In this document: piece by piece, positions 8,143 through 18,255 of the stretch | How positions within the stretch are numbered: position 1 is the stretch's first letter | Layout: each line of letters opens with the position of its first letter | Assembly (NCBI GenBank): GCA_017463155.1 | Contig: JAFTPT010000001.1 | Span: 45,767 to 109,766 of the forward strand | Direction of reading: 5' to 3' | DNA length: 64,000 nucleotides | DNA from: Blautia sp. | GTDB lineage: Bacteria > Bacillota > Clostridia > Lachnospirales > Lachnospiraceae | The notes under the pieces: model-generated | What the model saw: only the letters and a program-made list of their open reading frames with translations | The model's database searches: none | What the model was told of the DNA's origin: nothing | Made by a program: the position numbers and the translations under genes

Positions 8143-8790
8143 ATGGGACAGAAAGTTAACCCGCATGGTCTTAGAGTCGGTATCATCAAAGACTGGGATT
8201 CCAGATGGTACGCAGAGGATGCTTTTGCCGATTACCTGGTAGAAGATTACAATATCAGAAAGTTCCTTAAGAAAAAACTGTTCAGCTCAGGCGTTTCCAA
8301 GATCGAGATCGAAAGAGCCTCCGACAGAGTAAAGGTCATCATCTTTACCGCAAAGCCGGGTATCGTCATCGGCAAGGGCGGCGCGGAGATCGAGAAGGTC
8401 AAAGCCGAGCTTCAGAAATATACAGACAAGAAGCTGATCGTTGATATCAAAGAAGTCAAGAGACCGGACAGAGATGCACAGCTGGTTGCTGAGAATATCG
8501 CTCTGCAGCTGGAGAATCGTATTTCCTTCCGTCGTGCCATGAAGTCTACCATGCAGAGAACCATGAAGGCTGGCGCGCAGGGAATCAAGACAGCCGTATC
8601 CGGACGTCTCGGCGGTGCTGATATTGCTCGTACCGAGTTCTACAGCGAGGGAACCATCCCGCTTCAGACACTGCGCGCAGACATCGACTACGGTTTCGCT
8701 GAGGCAGACACCACCTACGGCAAGGTTGGCGTTAAGGCATGGGTCTACAACGGCGAGATTCTTCCCACAAAAGGAACTAAGGAGAACTAA
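8143..8790 (+). CDS. rpsC: Ribosomal protein S3
   Basis: 215 residues beginning [18 protein letters not shown]. The KH-domain GxxG loop is visible as [12 protein letters not shown]3 forms part of the mRNA entry site and has helicase activity in the 30S. It starts 11 nt after rplV behind AAGGAGGAG. Confidence 0.98.
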   Translation: MGQKVNPHGLRVGIIKDWDSRWYAEDAFADYLVEDYNIRKFLKKKLFSSGVSKIEIERASDRVKVIIFTAKPGIVIGKGGAEIEKVKAELQKYTDKKLIVDIKEVKRPDRDAQLVAENIALQLENRISFRRAMKSTMQRTMKAGAQGIKTAVSGRLGGADIARTEFYSEGTIPLQTLRADIDYGFAEADTTYGKVGVKAWVYNGEILPTKGTKEN

Positions 8791-8808
8791 GGAAGGGAGC
8801 GATAAATC

Positions 8809-9246
8809 ATGTTAATGCCGAAGAGAGTAAAACGCCGTAAACAGTTCCGTGGCTCCATGAGAGGTAAGGCGTTAAGAGGTAATGTTATCAACTATGGTGA
8901 GTATGGTCTTATTGCAACGGAGCCCTGCTGGATCAAGTCCAACCAGATCGAGGCAGCCCGTGTAGCCATGACCCGTTATATCAAGCGTGGTGGTAAAGTC
9001 TGGATCAAGATCTTCCCGGACAAGCCTGTGACCGCTAAGCCGGCCGAGACTCGTATGGGTTCCGGTAAAGGTACTCTGGAGTACTGGGTCGCAGTAGTTA
9101 AGCCAGGACGTGTTATGTTCGAGATCGCCGGTGTATCCGAAGAGGTCGCCCGTGAAGCATTGCGTCTGGCCATGCACAAGTTACCCTGTAAATGTAAGAT
9201 CGTTTCTCGTGCAGACTTAGAAGGCGGTGATAACAGTGAAGAATGA
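8809..9246 (+). CDS. rplP: Ribosomal protein L16
   Basis: 145 residues beginning [15 protein letters not shown], the standard start. L16 shapes the A-site of the 50[28 protein letters not shown] is conserved in two blocks of the protein. The end overlaps the start region of rpmC. Confidence 0.98.
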   Translation: MLMPKRVKRRKQFRGSMRGKALRGNVINYGEYGLIATEPCWIKSNQIEAARVAMTRYIKRGGKVWIKIFPDKPVTAKPAETRMGSGKGTLEYWVAVVKPGRVMFEIAGVSEEVAREALRLAMHKLPCKCKIVSRADLEGGDNSEE

Positions 9247-9442
9247 ATTCGTGAAAGATTTGAGAGCAAAATCCGCAGCGGAGCTCAATGAAGAATTGGT
9301 AGCTGCTAAGAAGGAACTTTTTAATCTGAGATTTCAGAATGCAACCAATCAATTGGACAATACCAGCCGGATCAAAGAGGTTCGGAGGAATATTGCCAGA
9401 ATCCAGACGGTGATCACTGAGCAGGCTAACGCTTCCAGGTAA
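9236..9442 (+). CDS. rpmC: Ribosomal protein L29
   Basis: 68 residues with a GTG start at 9236. I prefer this to the GTG at 9227 because AGGCGGTGA (9222-9230), nearly the full anti-Shine-Dalgarno complement, ends 5 nt before it. The core [20 protein letters not shown] is L29. The gene overlaps rplP by 11 bp, so the two are probably coupled. L29 sits at the tunnel exit next to L23. Confidence 0.93.
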   Translation: MKNEFVKDLRAKSAAELNEELVAAKKELFNLRFQNATNQLDNTSRIKEVRRNIARIQTVITEQANASR

Positions 9443-9461
9443 ATTTTAGGAGGAAACTATC

Positions 9462-9716
9462 GTGGAGAGAAACTTAAGAAAGACCCGTGTGGGCAAGGTT
9501 GTCAGCGATAAGATGGACAAGACCATCGTTGTTGCTATCGAAGACCATGTGAAACATCCTCTTTACAAAAAGATCGTGAAGAGAACCTATAAATTAAAAG
9601 CTCACGATGCAAACAATGAGTGCAGCATTGGAGATACCGTTAAGGTAATGGAAACCAGACCGCTGTCCAAGGATAAAAGATGGAGACTGGTTGAAATCGT
9701 GGAGAAAGTGAAATAA
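9462..9716 (+). CDS. rpsQ: Ribosomal protein S17
   Basis: 84 residues from a GTG start behind [29 protein letters not shown] and [13 protein letters not shown] identify S17, a primary 16S rRNA-binding protein of the OB fold. Confidence 0.97.
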   Translation: MERNLRKTRVGKVVSDKMDKTIVVAIEDHVKHPLYKKIVKRTYKLKAHDANNECSIGDTVKVMETRPLSKDKRWRLVEIVEKVK

Positions 9717-9729
9717 GGAGGAGACCAGT

Positions 9730-10098
9730 ATGATTCAGCAGGAAAGCAGACTGAGAGTTGCCGACAACACTGGTGCAAAAGAGATCCTTTGTATTCGTGT
9801 TATGGGCGGTTCAACCAGAAGATATGCGAACATTGGTGATACCATCGTTGCGACGGTCAAAGATGCAACACCAGGCGGCGTTGTCAAAAAAGGCGACGTG
9901 GTCAAGGCCGTTGTTGTTCGTACCGTGAAGGGCGCACGCCGTAAAGACGGTTCCTACATCCGTTTTGACGAGAATGCAGCCGTTATCATTAAAGATGACT
10001 TAACTCCGAGAGGAACTCGTATCTTTGGACCGGTGGCCAGAGAGCTTCGTGAGAAGAAGTTCATGAAGATCGTTTCCCTGGCTCCGGAAGTATTATAA
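9730..10098 (+). CDS. rplN: Ribosomal protein L14
   Basis: 122 residues, the exact usual length, beginning [19 protein letters not shown]14 forms an inter-subunit bridge and binds ribosome silencing factor RsfS in other bacteria. AAGGAGGAG precedes the ATG; 13 nt from rpsQ. Confidence 0.98.
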   Translation: MIQQESRLRVADNTGAKEILCIRVMGGSTRRYANIGDTIVATVKDATPGGVVKKGDVVKAVVVRTVKGARRKDGSYIRFDENAAVIIKDDLTPRGTRIFGPVARELREKKFMKIVSLAPEVL

Positions 10099-10110
10099 GG
10101 AGGGAACCTG

Positions 10111-10458
10111 ATGTCAGCTATGAAGATCAAAAAAGGCGATACCGTCAGGATCATCGCCGGAAAAGATAAAGACAAGGAAGGCAAGGTTCTTGCAGTCAAC
10201 GTTAAGGACCAGACCGTGATCGTCGAGAACAGAAATATGGTGACCAAGCATACCAAGCCCTCTGCAGCTAACCAGAACGGCGGCATCGTTTCCAAGGAAG
10301 CCCCGCTCCACATCTCCAACGTTATGCTGTTATTCGAAGGCAAGCCGGTACGCGTTGGCTTCAAGATCGAGGATGGCAAGAAGTATCGTGTTGCTAAGAC
10401 TGGCAAGGGAGAGACCAAGGTGATCGATACCGTTTCCTCCTCCAAGAGAAAAGATTGA
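10111..10458 (+). CDS. rplX: Ribosomal protein L24
   Basis: 115 residues; the KOW motif is DTVRIIAGKDKDKEGKVLAV. The start at 10111 is supported by AAGGAGGG with 7-nt spacing; a second ATG at 10120 is possible. L24 initiates 50S assembly. Confidence 0.96.
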   Translation: MSAMKIKKGDTVRIIAGKDKDKEGKVLAVNVKDQTVIVENRNMVTKHTKPSAANQNGGIVSKEAPLHISNVMLLFEGKPVRVGFKIEDGKKYRVAKTGKGETKVIDTVSSSKRKD

Positions 10459-10475
10459 GAGAGGAGGCATGACTG

Positions 10476-11015
10476 ATGAGCAGATTAAAAGAGATTTATA
10501 AGAATGAGATCATGGATGCCATGACAAAGAAGTTCGGCTACAAGAATGTCATGGAGATCCCCAAGCTTGAAAAGATCGTAGTGAACATGGGCGTCGGCGA
10601 AGCAAAGGAGAACGCGAAGCTTCTCGATTCCGCCATCGCTGATATGGAGCTGATCACCGGCCAGAAGGCTGTTGCGACCAAGGCCAAAAAGTCCGTCGCT
10701 AACTTCAAGATCAGAGAAGGGATGTCGATCGGCTGCAAGACCACTCTTCGCGGCGACAAGATGTACGAGTTCGCAGATCGTCTGATCAACCTGGCTCTTC
10801 CGCGTGTCCGTGACTTCCGCGGTGTCAACCCGAACGCCTTTGACGGCAGAGGCAACTACGCCCTGGGTATCAAAGAGCAGCTGATCTTCCCCGAGGTCGA
10901 GTATGACAAGGTCGACAAGGTGAGAGGTATGGATATCATCTTCGTTACCAGCGCCAGGACCGATGAGGAAGCCCGTGAGTTGTTAAGACTTTTCAATATG
11001 CCGTTTGCGAAATAA
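10476..11015 (+). CDS. rplE: Ribosomal protein L5
   Basis: 179 residues, usual length, with [18 protein letters not shown] and [26 protein letters not shown]5 binds 5S rRNA and contacts the P-site tRNA. Confidence 0.98.
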   Translation: MSRLKEIYKNEIMDAMTKKFGYKNVMEIPKLEKIVVNMGVGEAKENAKLLDSAIADMELITGQKAVATKAKKSVANFKIREGMSIGCKTTLRGDKMYEFADRLINLALPRVRDFRGVNPNAFDGRGNYALGIKEQLIFPEVEYDKVDKVRGMDIIFVTSARTDEEARELLRLFNMPFAK

Positions 11016-11043
11016 TGGCGTGATTCGATAGGAGGAAGAGTTC

Positions 11044-11229
11044 ATGGCTAAAACAGCAATGAAAATCAAACAGCAGCGCAAGGCTAAGTTCTCCACCAGA
11101 GAATACAATCGCTGCAGGATCTGCGGACGTCCCCATGCATACCTTAGAAAATACGGTATCTGCAGAATCTGCTTCCGCGAACTGGCGTACAAGGGCCAGA
11201 TCCCGGGCGTTAAGAAAGCTTCCTGGTAA
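11044..11229 (+). CDS. rpsN: Ribosomal protein S14, zinc-binding type
   Basis: 61 residues: the short form of S14 with four zinc ligands in [20 protein letters not shown] (two CxxC). The zinc-free long paralogue is not in this window. GGAGGAAG precedes the ATG. The 63-nt gap to rpsH is AT-rich and holds only the next ribosome site. Confidence 0.98.
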   Translation: MAKTAMKIKQQRKAKFSTREYNRCRICGRPHAYLRKYGICRICFRELAYKGQIPGVKKASW

Positions 11230-11292
11230 CAGAGAGCAGTTGCGTTTTTATATTTTTTACATGTCTTGTCAAGTCTAAAGGAGGAAACTAAC

Positions 11293-11694
11293 ATGACAAT
11301 GAGCGATCCCATCGCAGATATGCTTACCAGAATCCGTAATGCGAACACTGCAAAACATGATACAGTTGATATCCCGGCTTCCAAGATGAAGATCGCGATC
11401 GCGAACATCCTGGTAGATGAGGGATATATCGAGAAGTACGACCTTTCAGAGGATGGCCCGGCTAAGACCATCACCATCACCCTGAAATACGGTGAAGATA
11501 AGAATGAGAAAATTATCACCGGTCTGAAGAGAATTTCCAAACCCGGTCTTCGCGTGTACGCAGGCAAGGACGAGCTTCCGAGAGTTCTCGGCGGCCTCGG
11601 CATTGCGATCATCTCCACCAACAAGGGCGTTATCACCGACAAGCAGGCACGTAAGATGCATGTCGGCGGCGAAGTTCTTGCATTTGTGTGGTAA
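11293..11694 (+). CDS. rpsH: Ribosomal protein S8
   Basis: 133 residues from [17 protein letters not shown], the standard start, with AAAGGAGG upstream. An in-frame ATG at 11266 would add nine non-conserved residues and lies before the ribosome site. S8 is a primary 16S binder and the feedback repressor of the spc operon in E. coli. Confidence 0.97.
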   Translation: MTMSDPIADMLTRIRNANTAKHDTVDIPASKMKIAIANILVDEGYIEKYDLSEDGPAKTITITLKYGEDKNEKIITGLKRISKPGLRVYAGKDELPRVLGGLGIAIISTNKGVITDKQARKMHVGGEVLAFVW

Positions 11695-11771
11695 GGCGCA
11701 TACAGGACACGAACTGAAAACAGAGAAACCCGAAGGTTTCTCCGACAATCTAAGTATAGGAGGACAATCAT

Positions 11772-12311
11772 ATGTCACGAATCGGAAGACTTCCGGTTGC
11801 GATCCCAGCAGGAGTAGAAGTAAAGATTGCTGATGGCAACGTTGTAACGGTCAAGGGACCCAAGGGAACGCTGGAGAGAGCGCTTCCCACCGAAATGGAG
11901 ATCAAACTGGAAGACGGTCATGTCGTTGTGACAAGACCGAACGACTTAAAGAAAATGAAATCTCTTCACGGCCTTACCAGAAGCCTGATCCACAACATGG
12001 TGGTCGGTGTCAGCGAAGGCTACACCAAAGAGCTTGAGGTAAACGGTGTCGGTTATAGAGCTACAAAGCAGGGCAAGAAACTCGTTTTGAACCTTGGTTA
12101 TTCTCATCCGGTAGAGATGGAAGATCCGGAAGGCATCGAGTCCAAAGTAGAAGGCAATAAGATCATTGTTTCCGGTATCAACAAAGAAAAAGTTGGCCAG
12201 TTTGCAGCTGAGATCAGGGACAAGAGGAGACCGGAGCCGTATAAGGGCAAGGGTATCAAGTACACGACCGAGGTCATCAGACGCAAAGTTGGTAAGACTG
12301 GTAAGAAATAA
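11772..12311 (+). CDS. rplF: Ribosomal protein L6
   Basis: 179 residues, [19 protein letters not shown] at the start and the C-terminal signature [12 protein letters not shown]6 lies near the factor-binding site of the 50S. A 77-nt gap after rpsH carries the AGGAGG site. Confidence 0.98.
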   Translation: MSRIGRLPVAIPAGVEVKIADGNVVTVKGPKGTLERALPTEMEIKLEDGHVVVTRPNDLKKMKSLHGLTRSLIHNMVVGVSEGYTKELEVNGVGYRATKQGKKLVLNLGYSHPVEMEDPEGIESKVEGNKIIVSGINKEKVGQFAAEIRDKRRPEPYKGKGIKYTTEVIRRKVGKTGKK

Positions 12312-12328
12312 TTAAGGAGAGTGAGAAA

Positions 12329-12697
12329 ATGATAAATAAAGCATCCAGGGCGGAAATTCGTCAGAAAAAGCATAGAAGATTACGTCATCATTTACACGGA
12401 ACTGCAGCGACTCCCCGTATGGCAGTCTTTCGTTCCAACAAGCATATGTATGTACAGATCATCGACGACACCGTTGGCAGAACTTTAGTATCTGCTTCTA
12501 CTCTTCAGAAGGATGTAAATGCTGACCTTACCTATACCGATAATACGGAAGCGGCTGCAAAGCTTGGAACGGTCATCGCAAAGAAAGCATTGGAAGCCGG
12601 CATCGATAACGTCGTGTTCGACCGCGGCGGCTATATCTACCACGGTAAGGTAAAAGCCCTTGCTGACGCAGCAAGAGAAGCCGGACTGAAATTCTGA
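12329..12697 (+). CDS. rplR: Ribosomal protein L18
   Basis: 122 residues with [21 protein letters not shown] and the C-terminal [25 protein letters not shown]18 binds 5S rRNA with L5. Confidence 0.98.
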   Translation: MINKASRAEIRQKKHRRLRHHLHGTAATPRMAVFRSNKHMYVQIIDDTVGRTLVSASTLQKDVNADLTYTDNTEAAAKLGTVIAKKALEAGIDNVVFDRGGYIYHGKVKALADAAREAGLKF

Positions 12698-12714
12698 TAG
12701 GGAGGAGAGAACAC

Positions 12715-13224
12715 ATGAAACGCAATCTTATTGATGCTGGTCAGTTGGAATTACAGGATAAAGTTGTGGCCATCAAGCGTGTAACCAAGGTTGTCAAGGG
12801 CGGACGTAACATGCGCTTCACTGCACTTGTTGTCGTCGGCGACGGAAACGGCCATGTTGGCGCTGGTCTTGGCAAGGCAACTGAAATTCCGGAAGCGATC
12901 CGCAAGGGTAAAGAAGATGCCATGAAGAAGCTTGTCACCGTCGCGAGAGACGAGAACGGCTCCATCACCCATGACTTTACCGGCAGATACGGCAGCGCCG
13001 AGATGCTGCTGAAGAGAGCTCCGGAAGGTACCGGTGTTATCGCAGGCGGCCCGGCCCGTGCAGTCGTGGAGCTTGCAGGTATCAAGAACATCCGTGCAAA
13101 ATGCATGGGTTCCAGAAATAAGCAGAATGTTGTTCTTGCAACCATCGACGGTCTTGCACAGCTGAAGACTCCGGAAGAGGTTGCCAAGAAGCGCGGCAAA
13201 TCTGTTGAAGAGATTCTGGCGTAA
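12715..13224 (+). CDS. rpsE: Ribosomal protein S5
   Basis: 169 residues. The double-stranded-RNA-binding N-terminal part ([21 protein letters not shown]) and the C-terminal [19 protein letters not shown] identify S5, which acts in mRNA entry and fidelity. AGGGAGGAG precedes the ATG. Confidence 0.98.
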   Translation: MKRNLIDAGQLELQDKVVAIKRVTKVVKGGRNMRFTALVVVGDGNGHVGAGLGKATEIPEAIRKGKEDAMKKLVTVARDENGSITHDFTGRYGSAEMLLKRAPEGTGVIAGGPARAVVELAGIKNIRAKCMGSRNKQNVVLATIDGLAQLKTPEEVAKKRGKSVEEILA

Positions 13225-13237
13225 GGAGGAGAACAAG

Positions 13238-13420
13238 ATGGCAGACAAATTAAAAGTTACATTGGTCAAATCTCCGATTGGCGCGGTTCCGAAACACAAA
13301 AAGACAGTCGTGGCCATGGGCCTCACCAAGATGCACAAGACTGTTGAGATGCCGGACAATGCAGCAACCAGAGGAATGATTCAGCAGGTTCAGCACCTGG
13401 TCAAAGTAGAAGAAGCGTAA
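13238..13420 (+). CDS. rpmD: Ribosomal protein L30
   Basis: 60 residues from MADKLKVTLVKSPIGA, directly behind AAGGAGGAG. A longer in-frame start at 13181 lies inside rpsE and is rejected. L30 is a small 50S protein; 13-nt gap from rpsE. Confidence 0.97.
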   Translation: MADKLKVTLVKSPIGAVPKHKKTVVAMGLTKMHKTVEMPDNAATRGMIQQVQHLVKVEEA

Positions 13421-13444
13421 GCAAGAATAGAAGGAGGTGCCATG

Positions 13445-13885
13445 ATGGAATTATCAAACTTAAGACCGGCAGAAGGTTCTAAGCACAGCGATAACTTCAG
13501 AAGAGGCCGCGGACATGGTTCCGGAAACGGCAAGACTGCCGGTAAGGGACACAAAGGACAGTTAGCTCGGTCCGGTCACAAGAAACCCGGATTTGAGGGT
13601 GGTCAGATGCCTTTATACAGACGTCTGCCGAAGAGAGGCTTTACCAACAGGAATTCCAAAGAGATCATCGCTATCAATGTTGATGCTCTGAACAGATTCG
13701 AGGACGGCGCGGAAGTCACCATTGATTCCCTGCTGGAGTGCGGCGCGATCTCCAAGTGCGGCGACGGCGTCAAGATCCTTGGAAACGGTGAGCTTACCAA
13801 AAAGCTGAATGTTAAGGTCAGTGCCGTGAGCGACGGTGCTAAGACAAAAATCGAAGCAGCAGGTGGTACAGTAGAGGTGATCTAA
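13445..13885 (+). CDS. rplO: Ribosomal protein L15
   Basis: 146 residues from [15 protein letters not shown]. Two adjacent ATGs (13442, 13445) are possible; the second has 7-nt spacing from AGGAGG (13432-13437) and gives the usual N-terminus. The glycine-rich segment [20 protein letters not shown] is typical. Two bases separate it from secY. Confidence 0.96.
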   Translation: MELSNLRPAEGSKHSDNFRRGRGHGSGNGKTAGKGHKGQLARSGHKKPGFEGGQMPLYRRLPKRGFTNRNSKEIIAINVDALNRFEDGAEVTIDSLLECGAISKCGDGVKILGNGELTKKLNVKVSAVSDGAKTKIEAAGGTVEVI

Positions 13886-13887
13886 TC

Positions 13888-15204
13888 ATGTGGGAAACGC
13901 TGAAAAATATTTTCAGAGTAAAAGAGATGAAGCAGAAGCTCCTCTACGTCCTGTGGATGATCCTGGTCATTCGTATCGGATCACAGCTTCCGGTTCCGGG
14001 AGTGAACAGCGACTTCTTTAAGGAGTGGTTCGCGCAGAATACCGGCGACGCCTTCAATTTCTTTGATGCGTTTACCGGTGGATCTTTTACCCAGATGTCA
14101 ATCTTTGCATTGAACATCACACCATACATTACTTCCTCCATCATCATGCAGCTGCTCACCATTGCCATCCCGGCACTGGAGGAGATGCACAGAGATGGTG
14201 AGGAAGGACGTAAGAAAATCACGGCTATTACCCGTTATGTGACGGTCGGTCTTGCTCTGTTTGAATCTGTCGCGATGGCGATCGGTTTCGGACGCCAGGG
14301 CCTGATCCCGAACATGAACTTCTTCAAGGGTCTGGTCGTTGTCGTCTGCCTGACCGCAGGCTCCGCAATGCTGATGTGGATCGGTGAACGTATCACCGAA
14401 AAGGGAATCGGAAATGGTATCTCCATCGTCCTCGTTGTGAACATCGTTTCCCGTATCCCCAGTGACCTGGGACTTCTGTATGAGAACTTCATCAAGGGCA
14501 AGAGCCCCGCGAGAGGCACGCTGGCCGCGCTGATCATCGCCGCCATCATTCTGGCCGTCGTCGTCATGACGCTGATCCTGAACGGTGCCGAGAGAAGGAT
14601 CCCCGTACAGTATTCCAAGAAGATGGTCGGCCGGAAGCTGATGGGCGGACAGTCCACCAACATCCCGCTGAAGGTCAACACCGCCGGTGTTATCCCGGTC
14701 ATCTTCGCATCCTCGATCATGTCGTTCCCGAACATCATCGCGCAGCTGACAGGCAAGGCGAACGGGACCGGCATCGGATCCGAGATCCTCAGAGGCCTTT
14801 CCTCTAACAACTGGTGCAACCCGAGGCAGCTGCAGTACAGCTGGGGCCTGATCCTGTACATTGTCCTGTGCGTATTCTTTGCGTACTTCTACACTTCCAT
14901 CACCTTCAATCCGCTGGAAGTGGCCGACAATATCAAAAAGCAGGGCGGCTTTATCCCTGGTATTCGTCCGGGCAAACCTACGTCCGATTATCTGACGAAT
15001 ATCCTGAATTACATCATCTTTATAGGTGCAGTGGGTCTGGTCATTGTGTGCGTCATCCCGTTCTTCTTCAACGGTGTGTTTGGTGCGAACGTTTCCTTCG
15101 GCGGAACCTCCATCATCATTATCGTGGGAGTTATCCTTGAGACCGTGAAGCAGATCGAGTCTCAGATGATCGTCCGCAATTACAAGGGCTTCCTGGAGAG
15201 ATAA
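13888..15204 (+). CDS. secY: SecY, protein-conducting channel subunit
   Basis: 438 residues, usual for SecY, with about ten hydrophobic segments. The plug/TM2 region ([32 protein letters not shown]) and the cytoplasmic loop [12 protein letters not shown] are visible. It forms the SecYEG channel for export and membrane insertion. Located in the spc part of the superoperon as in most Firmicutes. A TGCGGTA/TACCGCA hairpin lies in the 56-nt gap before adk (15215-15234). Confidence 0.98.
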   Translation: MWETLKNIFRVKEMKQKLLYVLWMILVIRIGSQLPVPGVNSDFFKEWFAQNTGDAFNFFDAFTGGSFTQMSIFALNITPYITSSIIMQLLTIAIPALEEMHRDGEEGRKKITAITRYVTVGLALFESVAMAIGFGRQGLIPNMNFFKGLVVVVCLTAGSAMLMWIGERITEKGIGNGISIVLVVNIVSRIPSDLGLLYENFIKGKSPARGTLAALIIAAIILAVVVMTLILNGAERRIPVQYSKKMVGRKLMGGQSTNIPLKVNTAGVIPVIFASSIMSFPNIIAQLTGKANGTGIGSEILRGLSSNNWCNPRQLQYSWGLILYIVLCVFFAYFYTSITFNPLEVADNIKKQGGFIPGIRPGKPTSDYLTNILNYIIFIGAVGLVIVCVIPFFFNGVFGANVSFGGTSIIIIVGVILETVKQIESQMIVRNYKGFLER

Positions 15205-15260
15205 GAACAGAGGTTGCGGTACGCAAGTACCGCAGCCTTGCTTTCGTAGGAGGAAGGATT

Positions 15261-15905
15261 ATGAAGATCATTATGCTGGGAGCGCCTGGTGCAGGCAAGG
15301 GCACGCAGGCCAAGAAGATCGCCGCGAAGTATGGGATCCCGCATATCTCCACGGGTGACATTTTCCGCGCGAACATCAAGAACGGAACAGAGCTTGGCAA
15401 GAAAGCCAAAACGTATATGGACCAGGGACTTCTTGTCCCGGATGAACTGACGTGTGACCTGGTCGTCGACAGGATCCAGCAGCCGGATGCGGTGAACGGA
15501 TATGTGCTTGACGGATTCCCCAGGACGATCCCGCAGGCGGAATGCCTGACGGACGCGCTTGAAAAGCTCGGAAGCAAGATCGACTACGCCATCGACGTGA
15601 ATGTGCCGGACGAGAACATCGTGACCCGTATGGGCGGCCGCCGGGCCTGCCTGAAGTGCGGAGCCACCTATCACATCGTCTATGCAGCCCCTGCCAAGGA
15701 AGGCATCTGCGATACCTGCGGTGAAAAGCTGGTCCTTCGCGACGACGACAAGCCCGAGACCGTGCAGAAGCGTCTCAATGTATATCATGAGCAGACACAG
15801 CCGCTGATCGACTATTACAGCGGAAAGGGTGTCCTGCGGACCGTGGACGGCACCAGGGATCTGGATGAGGTCTTCAGCCAGATCACAGAGATCCTGGGAG
15901 AATAG
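15261..15905 (+). CDS. adk: Adenylate kinase, zinc-binding LID type
   Basis: 214 residues. The P-loop is [16 protein letters not shown], the AMP-binding part [10 protein letters not shown], and the LID contains two CxxC pairs (CLKCGATYH...CDTCG) that bind structural zinc in Gram-positive enzymes. It catalyses ATP + AMP to 2 ADP. TAGGAGGAAGG precedes the ATG. Confidence 0.98.
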   Translation: MKIIMLGAPGAGKGTQAKKIAAKYGIPHISTGDIFRANIKNGTELGKKAKTYMDQGLLVPDELTCDLVVDRIQQPDAVNGYVLDGFPRTIPQAECLTDALEKLGSKIDYAIDVNVPDENIVTRMGGRRACLKCGATYHIVYAAPAKEGICDTCGEKLVLRDDDKPETVQKRLNVYHEQTQPLIDYYSGKGVLRTVDGTRDLDEVFSQITEILGE

Positions 15906-15914
15906 GAGTGCCAC

Positions 15915-16670
15915 ATGTCGGTAACCATTAAAACAGAGCATGAAATTGCATTGATGAGAGAATCCGGACACCTGCTGGAGAAGGTCCACGACGGACTGGT
16001 CCCCTATATCAAGCCGGGGGTCAGCACCAAGGAGCTGGACCAGATCGGGTACGACATGATCAGGTCGCTCGGGTGTACGCCGAATTTTCTGAATTACGGA
16101 GGATTTCCCGGTTCCTTCTGCATCAGCCTCAACGATGAAGTGGTTCACGGAATTCCGTCTGAAGAGAAGATCATACAGGAAGGGGACCTGGTCAAGATCG
16201 ACGCCGGTCTGATCTACAAGGGGTACCATTCCGACGCAGCCAGGACCTATGCGGTGGGGGAGGTTTCCTCCGACGCTAGGCTTCTGATGGATGTGACAAA
16301 GCAGTGCTTCTTTGAAGGGATCAAGTTTGCCAAAGCAGGCAATCACCTTCATGACATTTCAAAGGCCATCGGCGCCCATGCCGCCAGATACCGCTTCGGG
16401 ATCGTGAGAGACCTGGTGGGGCACGGCATCGGCACGCACCTGCATGAAGATCCACAGATACCGAATTTCCCCCAGAAGCGCAGGGGCATCAGGCTCCTTC
16501 CGGGGATGACGCTCGCGATCGAGCCGATGATCAATCTGGGACGGGCCGATGTGGCCTGGCTCGACGATGACTGGACGGTCGTGACCATGGACGGGTCCTT
16601 GTCCGCACATTATGAGAATACGGTACTGATAACAGACGGAGAGCCTGAGATACTGACTCTGACGAGATGA
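15915..16670 (+). CDS. map: Methionine aminopeptidase, type I
   Basis: 251 residues, usual length. The five metal ligands can be placed in KIDAGLIYKGYHSDAARTY (two Asp), GHGIGTHLHEDPQIPN (His), AIEPMINLG (Glu) and HYENTVLIT (Glu). It removes the initiator methionine from nascent proteins. It starts 9 nt after adk and is followed directly by infA. Confidence 0.97.
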   Translation: MSVTIKTEHEIALMRESGHLLEKVHDGLVPYIKPGVSTKELDQIGYDMIRSLGCTPNFLNYGGFPGSFCISLNDEVVHGIPSEEKIIQEGDLVKIDAGLIYKGYHSDAARTYAVGEVSSDARLLMDVTKQCFFEGIKFAKAGNHLHDISKAIGAHAARYRFGIVRDLVGHGIGTHLHEDPQIPNFPQKRRGIRLLPGMTLAIEPMINLGRADVAWLDDDWTVVTMDGSLSAHYENTVLITDGEPEILTLTR

Positions 16671-16695
16671 GCAATACAGGAGGAATTAAGAGAAT

Positions 16696-16914
16696 ATGTC
16701 CAAAGCAGATGTGATCGAAGTAGAAGGCAGGGTCCTTGAGAAACTGCCGAATGCCATGTTTAAAGTGGAACTGGAGAACAAACATGTGGTTCTTGCCCAT
16801 ATCAGCGGCAAGCTGCGTATGAACTACATCCGGATCCTTCCGGGGGACAAGGTGACCATCGAGCTTTCCCCCTACGACCTTTCCAAGGGAAGGATCATCT
16901 GGAGAGATAAGTAA
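16696..16914 (+). CDS. infA: Translation initiation factor IF-1
   Basis: 72 residues, the exact usual length, with [22 protein letters not shown] and the S1-like fold. IF-1 blocks the A-site during initiation. The KOW-domain L14e-like gene that sits between map and infA in many Firmicutes is absent here. Confidence 0.98.
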   Translation: MSKADVIEVEGRVLEKLPNAMFKVELENKHVVLAHISGKLRMNYIRILPGDKVTIELSPYDLSKGRIIWRDK

Positions 16915-16963
16915 ACATAAGATGGAAAGGCCTCAAAAGCCGCTAAAAAAGTAAAAATACTTC

Positions 16964-16992
16964 TTGCAAATGCGCGTCCACAGTGATATTAT
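16964..16992 (+). promoter_or_regulatory. Internal promoter for rpmJ and the alpha operon
   Basis: TTGCAA (16964-16969), 17-bp spacer, TATTAT (16987-16992). Expected start of transcription is near 16999. It would allow rpmJ-rpsM-rpsK-rpsD-rpoA-rplQ to be transcribed separately from the long superoperon transcript. Confidence 0.75.
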
Positions 16993-17007
16993 ATCCTGTG
17001 GACGCGC
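16972..17007. promoter_or_regulatory. 12-bp inverted repeat bracketing the rpmJ -10 element (operator candidate)
   Basis: GCGCGTCCACAG (16972-16983) and CTGTGGACGCGC (16996-17007) are perfect inverted repeats with a 12-bp AT-rich centre that contains the -10 box. Because transcription should start inside the right arm, the symmetry is more readily explained by a DNA-binding protein than by an RNA hairpin. If the superoperon reads through, the same sequence would form a hairpin in RNA. Confidence 0.65.
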
Positions 17008-17077
17008 TCGTCATTCCGTCTGAAAGTGCGCCCTGAAACTGCAGAACTGATTCTATTTTATGGAAGGAGGATTTCCA

Positions 17078-17191
17078 GTGAAGGTAAGATCATCTGTTAA
17101 ACCGATCTGCGAAAAGTGCAAGGTCATCAAGAGAAAAGGATCGATCAGAATTATCTGCGAGAATCCAAAACACAAACAGCGTCAGGGATAA
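17078..17191 (+). CDS. rpmJ: Ribosomal protein L36, zinc type
   Basis: 37 residues read from a GTG at 17078 behind [29 protein letters not shown] then a second half with Cys and His ([13 protein letters not shown]). The C-x2-C...C...H zinc ligands are complete, so this is the zinc-binding form. Usual length is 37-38. It lies between infA and rpsM as in other Firmicutes. Confidence 0.96.
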   Translation: MKVRSSVKPICEKCKVIKRKGSIRIICENPKHKQRQG

Positions 17192-17435
17192 TGTGTAGCC
17201 CATTGTTCTGACCAAAGCATGTATTGCCTAATACCGAGAGGCAACAAAAGGCCCTGTGGGCCTGATTTCGGAAAGGCCGTATGTCATCTGATGCGGCTGG
17301 GCGTAATACCGAGGCGCCCCAATTAGGATAATGAACGGAAAGCACGGACAGATGCACCCCATTTCACCTTGCGCGGGAGCGCAAGTGGTGTACAGGACGA
17401 TGACTTTCTACTAATGAAATGGAGGAAAACAGTAC
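17192..17435 (+). promoter_or_regulatory. Structured leader between rpmJ and rpsM
   Basis: 244 nt without a gene. Two hairpins show the same apical loop AATACCGAG: TTGCCT/AGGCAA (17224-17229, 17239-17244) and GGGCG/CGCCC (17299-17303, 17315-17319). Between them lies AGGCCC/GGGCCT (17249-17263). A fourth hairpin, CTTGCGC/GCGCAAG with a GGGA loop (17368-17385), lies 50 nt before rpsM. The position matches that of the S4-controlled alpha-operon leader in E. coli, but the sequence and motif differ; a ribosomal-protein-binding leader is my inference. Confidence 0.6.
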
Positions 17436-17804
17436 ATGGCTCGTATAGCTGGTGTAGATTTACCAAGAGAAAAACGTGTAGAAATCGGTCTTACTTACAT
17501 TTATGGAATCGGCAGACCCAGTGCAACCAAGATTGTTGAACAGGCCGGTGTCAATCCCGACACCCGCGTAAGAGACCTGACGGACGAAGAGGTCAAGAAG
17601 ATCAGCTCCGTGATCGAAGAGACGATGATGGTAGAAGGTGATCTTCGTCGTGAAGTCGCACTGAACATCAAGAGACTGCAGGAAATCGGATGCTACAGAG
17701 GTATCCGTCATCGTAAAGGACTTCCGGTACGTGGCCAGAAGACCAAAACCAATGCCAGAACACGCAAGGGTCCGAAGAGAACTGTTGCGAACAAGAAAAA
17801 GTAA
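17436..17804 (+). CDS. rpsM: Ribosomal protein S13
   Basis: 122 residues: [26 protein letters not shown] and the basic C-terminal tail [16 protein letters not shown]13 touches the P-site tRNA and the 50S. AATGGAGG precedes the ATG and a structured leader lies upstream. Confidence 0.98.
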   Translation: MARIAGVDLPREKRVEIGLTYIYGIGRPSATKIVEQAGVNPDTRVRDLTDEEVKKISSVIEETMMVEGDLRREVALNIKRLQEIGCYRGIRHRKGLPVRGQKTKTNARTRKGPKRTVANKKK

Positions 17805-17844
17805 TCGTTGACCAATAAAAAGGAAAGTGTAGGTTAGTTTTAAA

Positions 17845-18237
17845 ATGGCGAAAGTTACAAAGAAAACGACCAAGCGTCGTGTCAAGAAAAACGTTGAACA
17901 CGGACAGGCTCACATCCAGTCTTCCTTCAATAACACCATCGTCACCCTGACGGACAACGAAGGAAACGCTCTTTCATGGGCAAGTGCGGGCGGTCTCGGA
18001 TTTAGAGGTTCAAGGAAATCTACCCCTTATGCAGCACAGATGGCGGCGGAGACTGCTACCAAAGCTGCCCTTATTCATGGTTTAAAGACTGTTGACGTTA
18101 TGGTGAAGGGTCCGGGTTCCGGACGTGAAGCCGCGATCCGCGCACTTCAGGCATGCGGCCTCGAAGTAACCAGTATCCGCGACGTGACACCCGTTCCGCA
18201 CAATGGATGCCGTCCGCCCAAACGTAGAAGAGTCTAA
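17845..18237 (+). CDS. rpsK: Ribosomal protein S11
   Basis: 130 residues with [27 protein letters not shown] and the C-terminal [21 protein letters not shown]11 forms the platform of the 30S. Confidence 0.98.
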   Translation: MAKVTKKTTKRRVKKNVEHGQAHIQSSFNNTIVTLTDNEGNALSWASAGGLGFRGSRKSTPYAAQMAAETATKAALIHGLKTVDVMVKGPGSGREAAIRALQACGLEVTSIRDVTPVPHNGCRPPKRRRV

Positions 18238-18255
18238 TTCAGGAGGTAGTATAAA

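Noticed and set aside
16915-17077. Missing L14e-like KOW gene between infA and rpmJ
   Set aside because: The 163 bp were read in all frames by eye; only a promoter and inverted repeat are seen.
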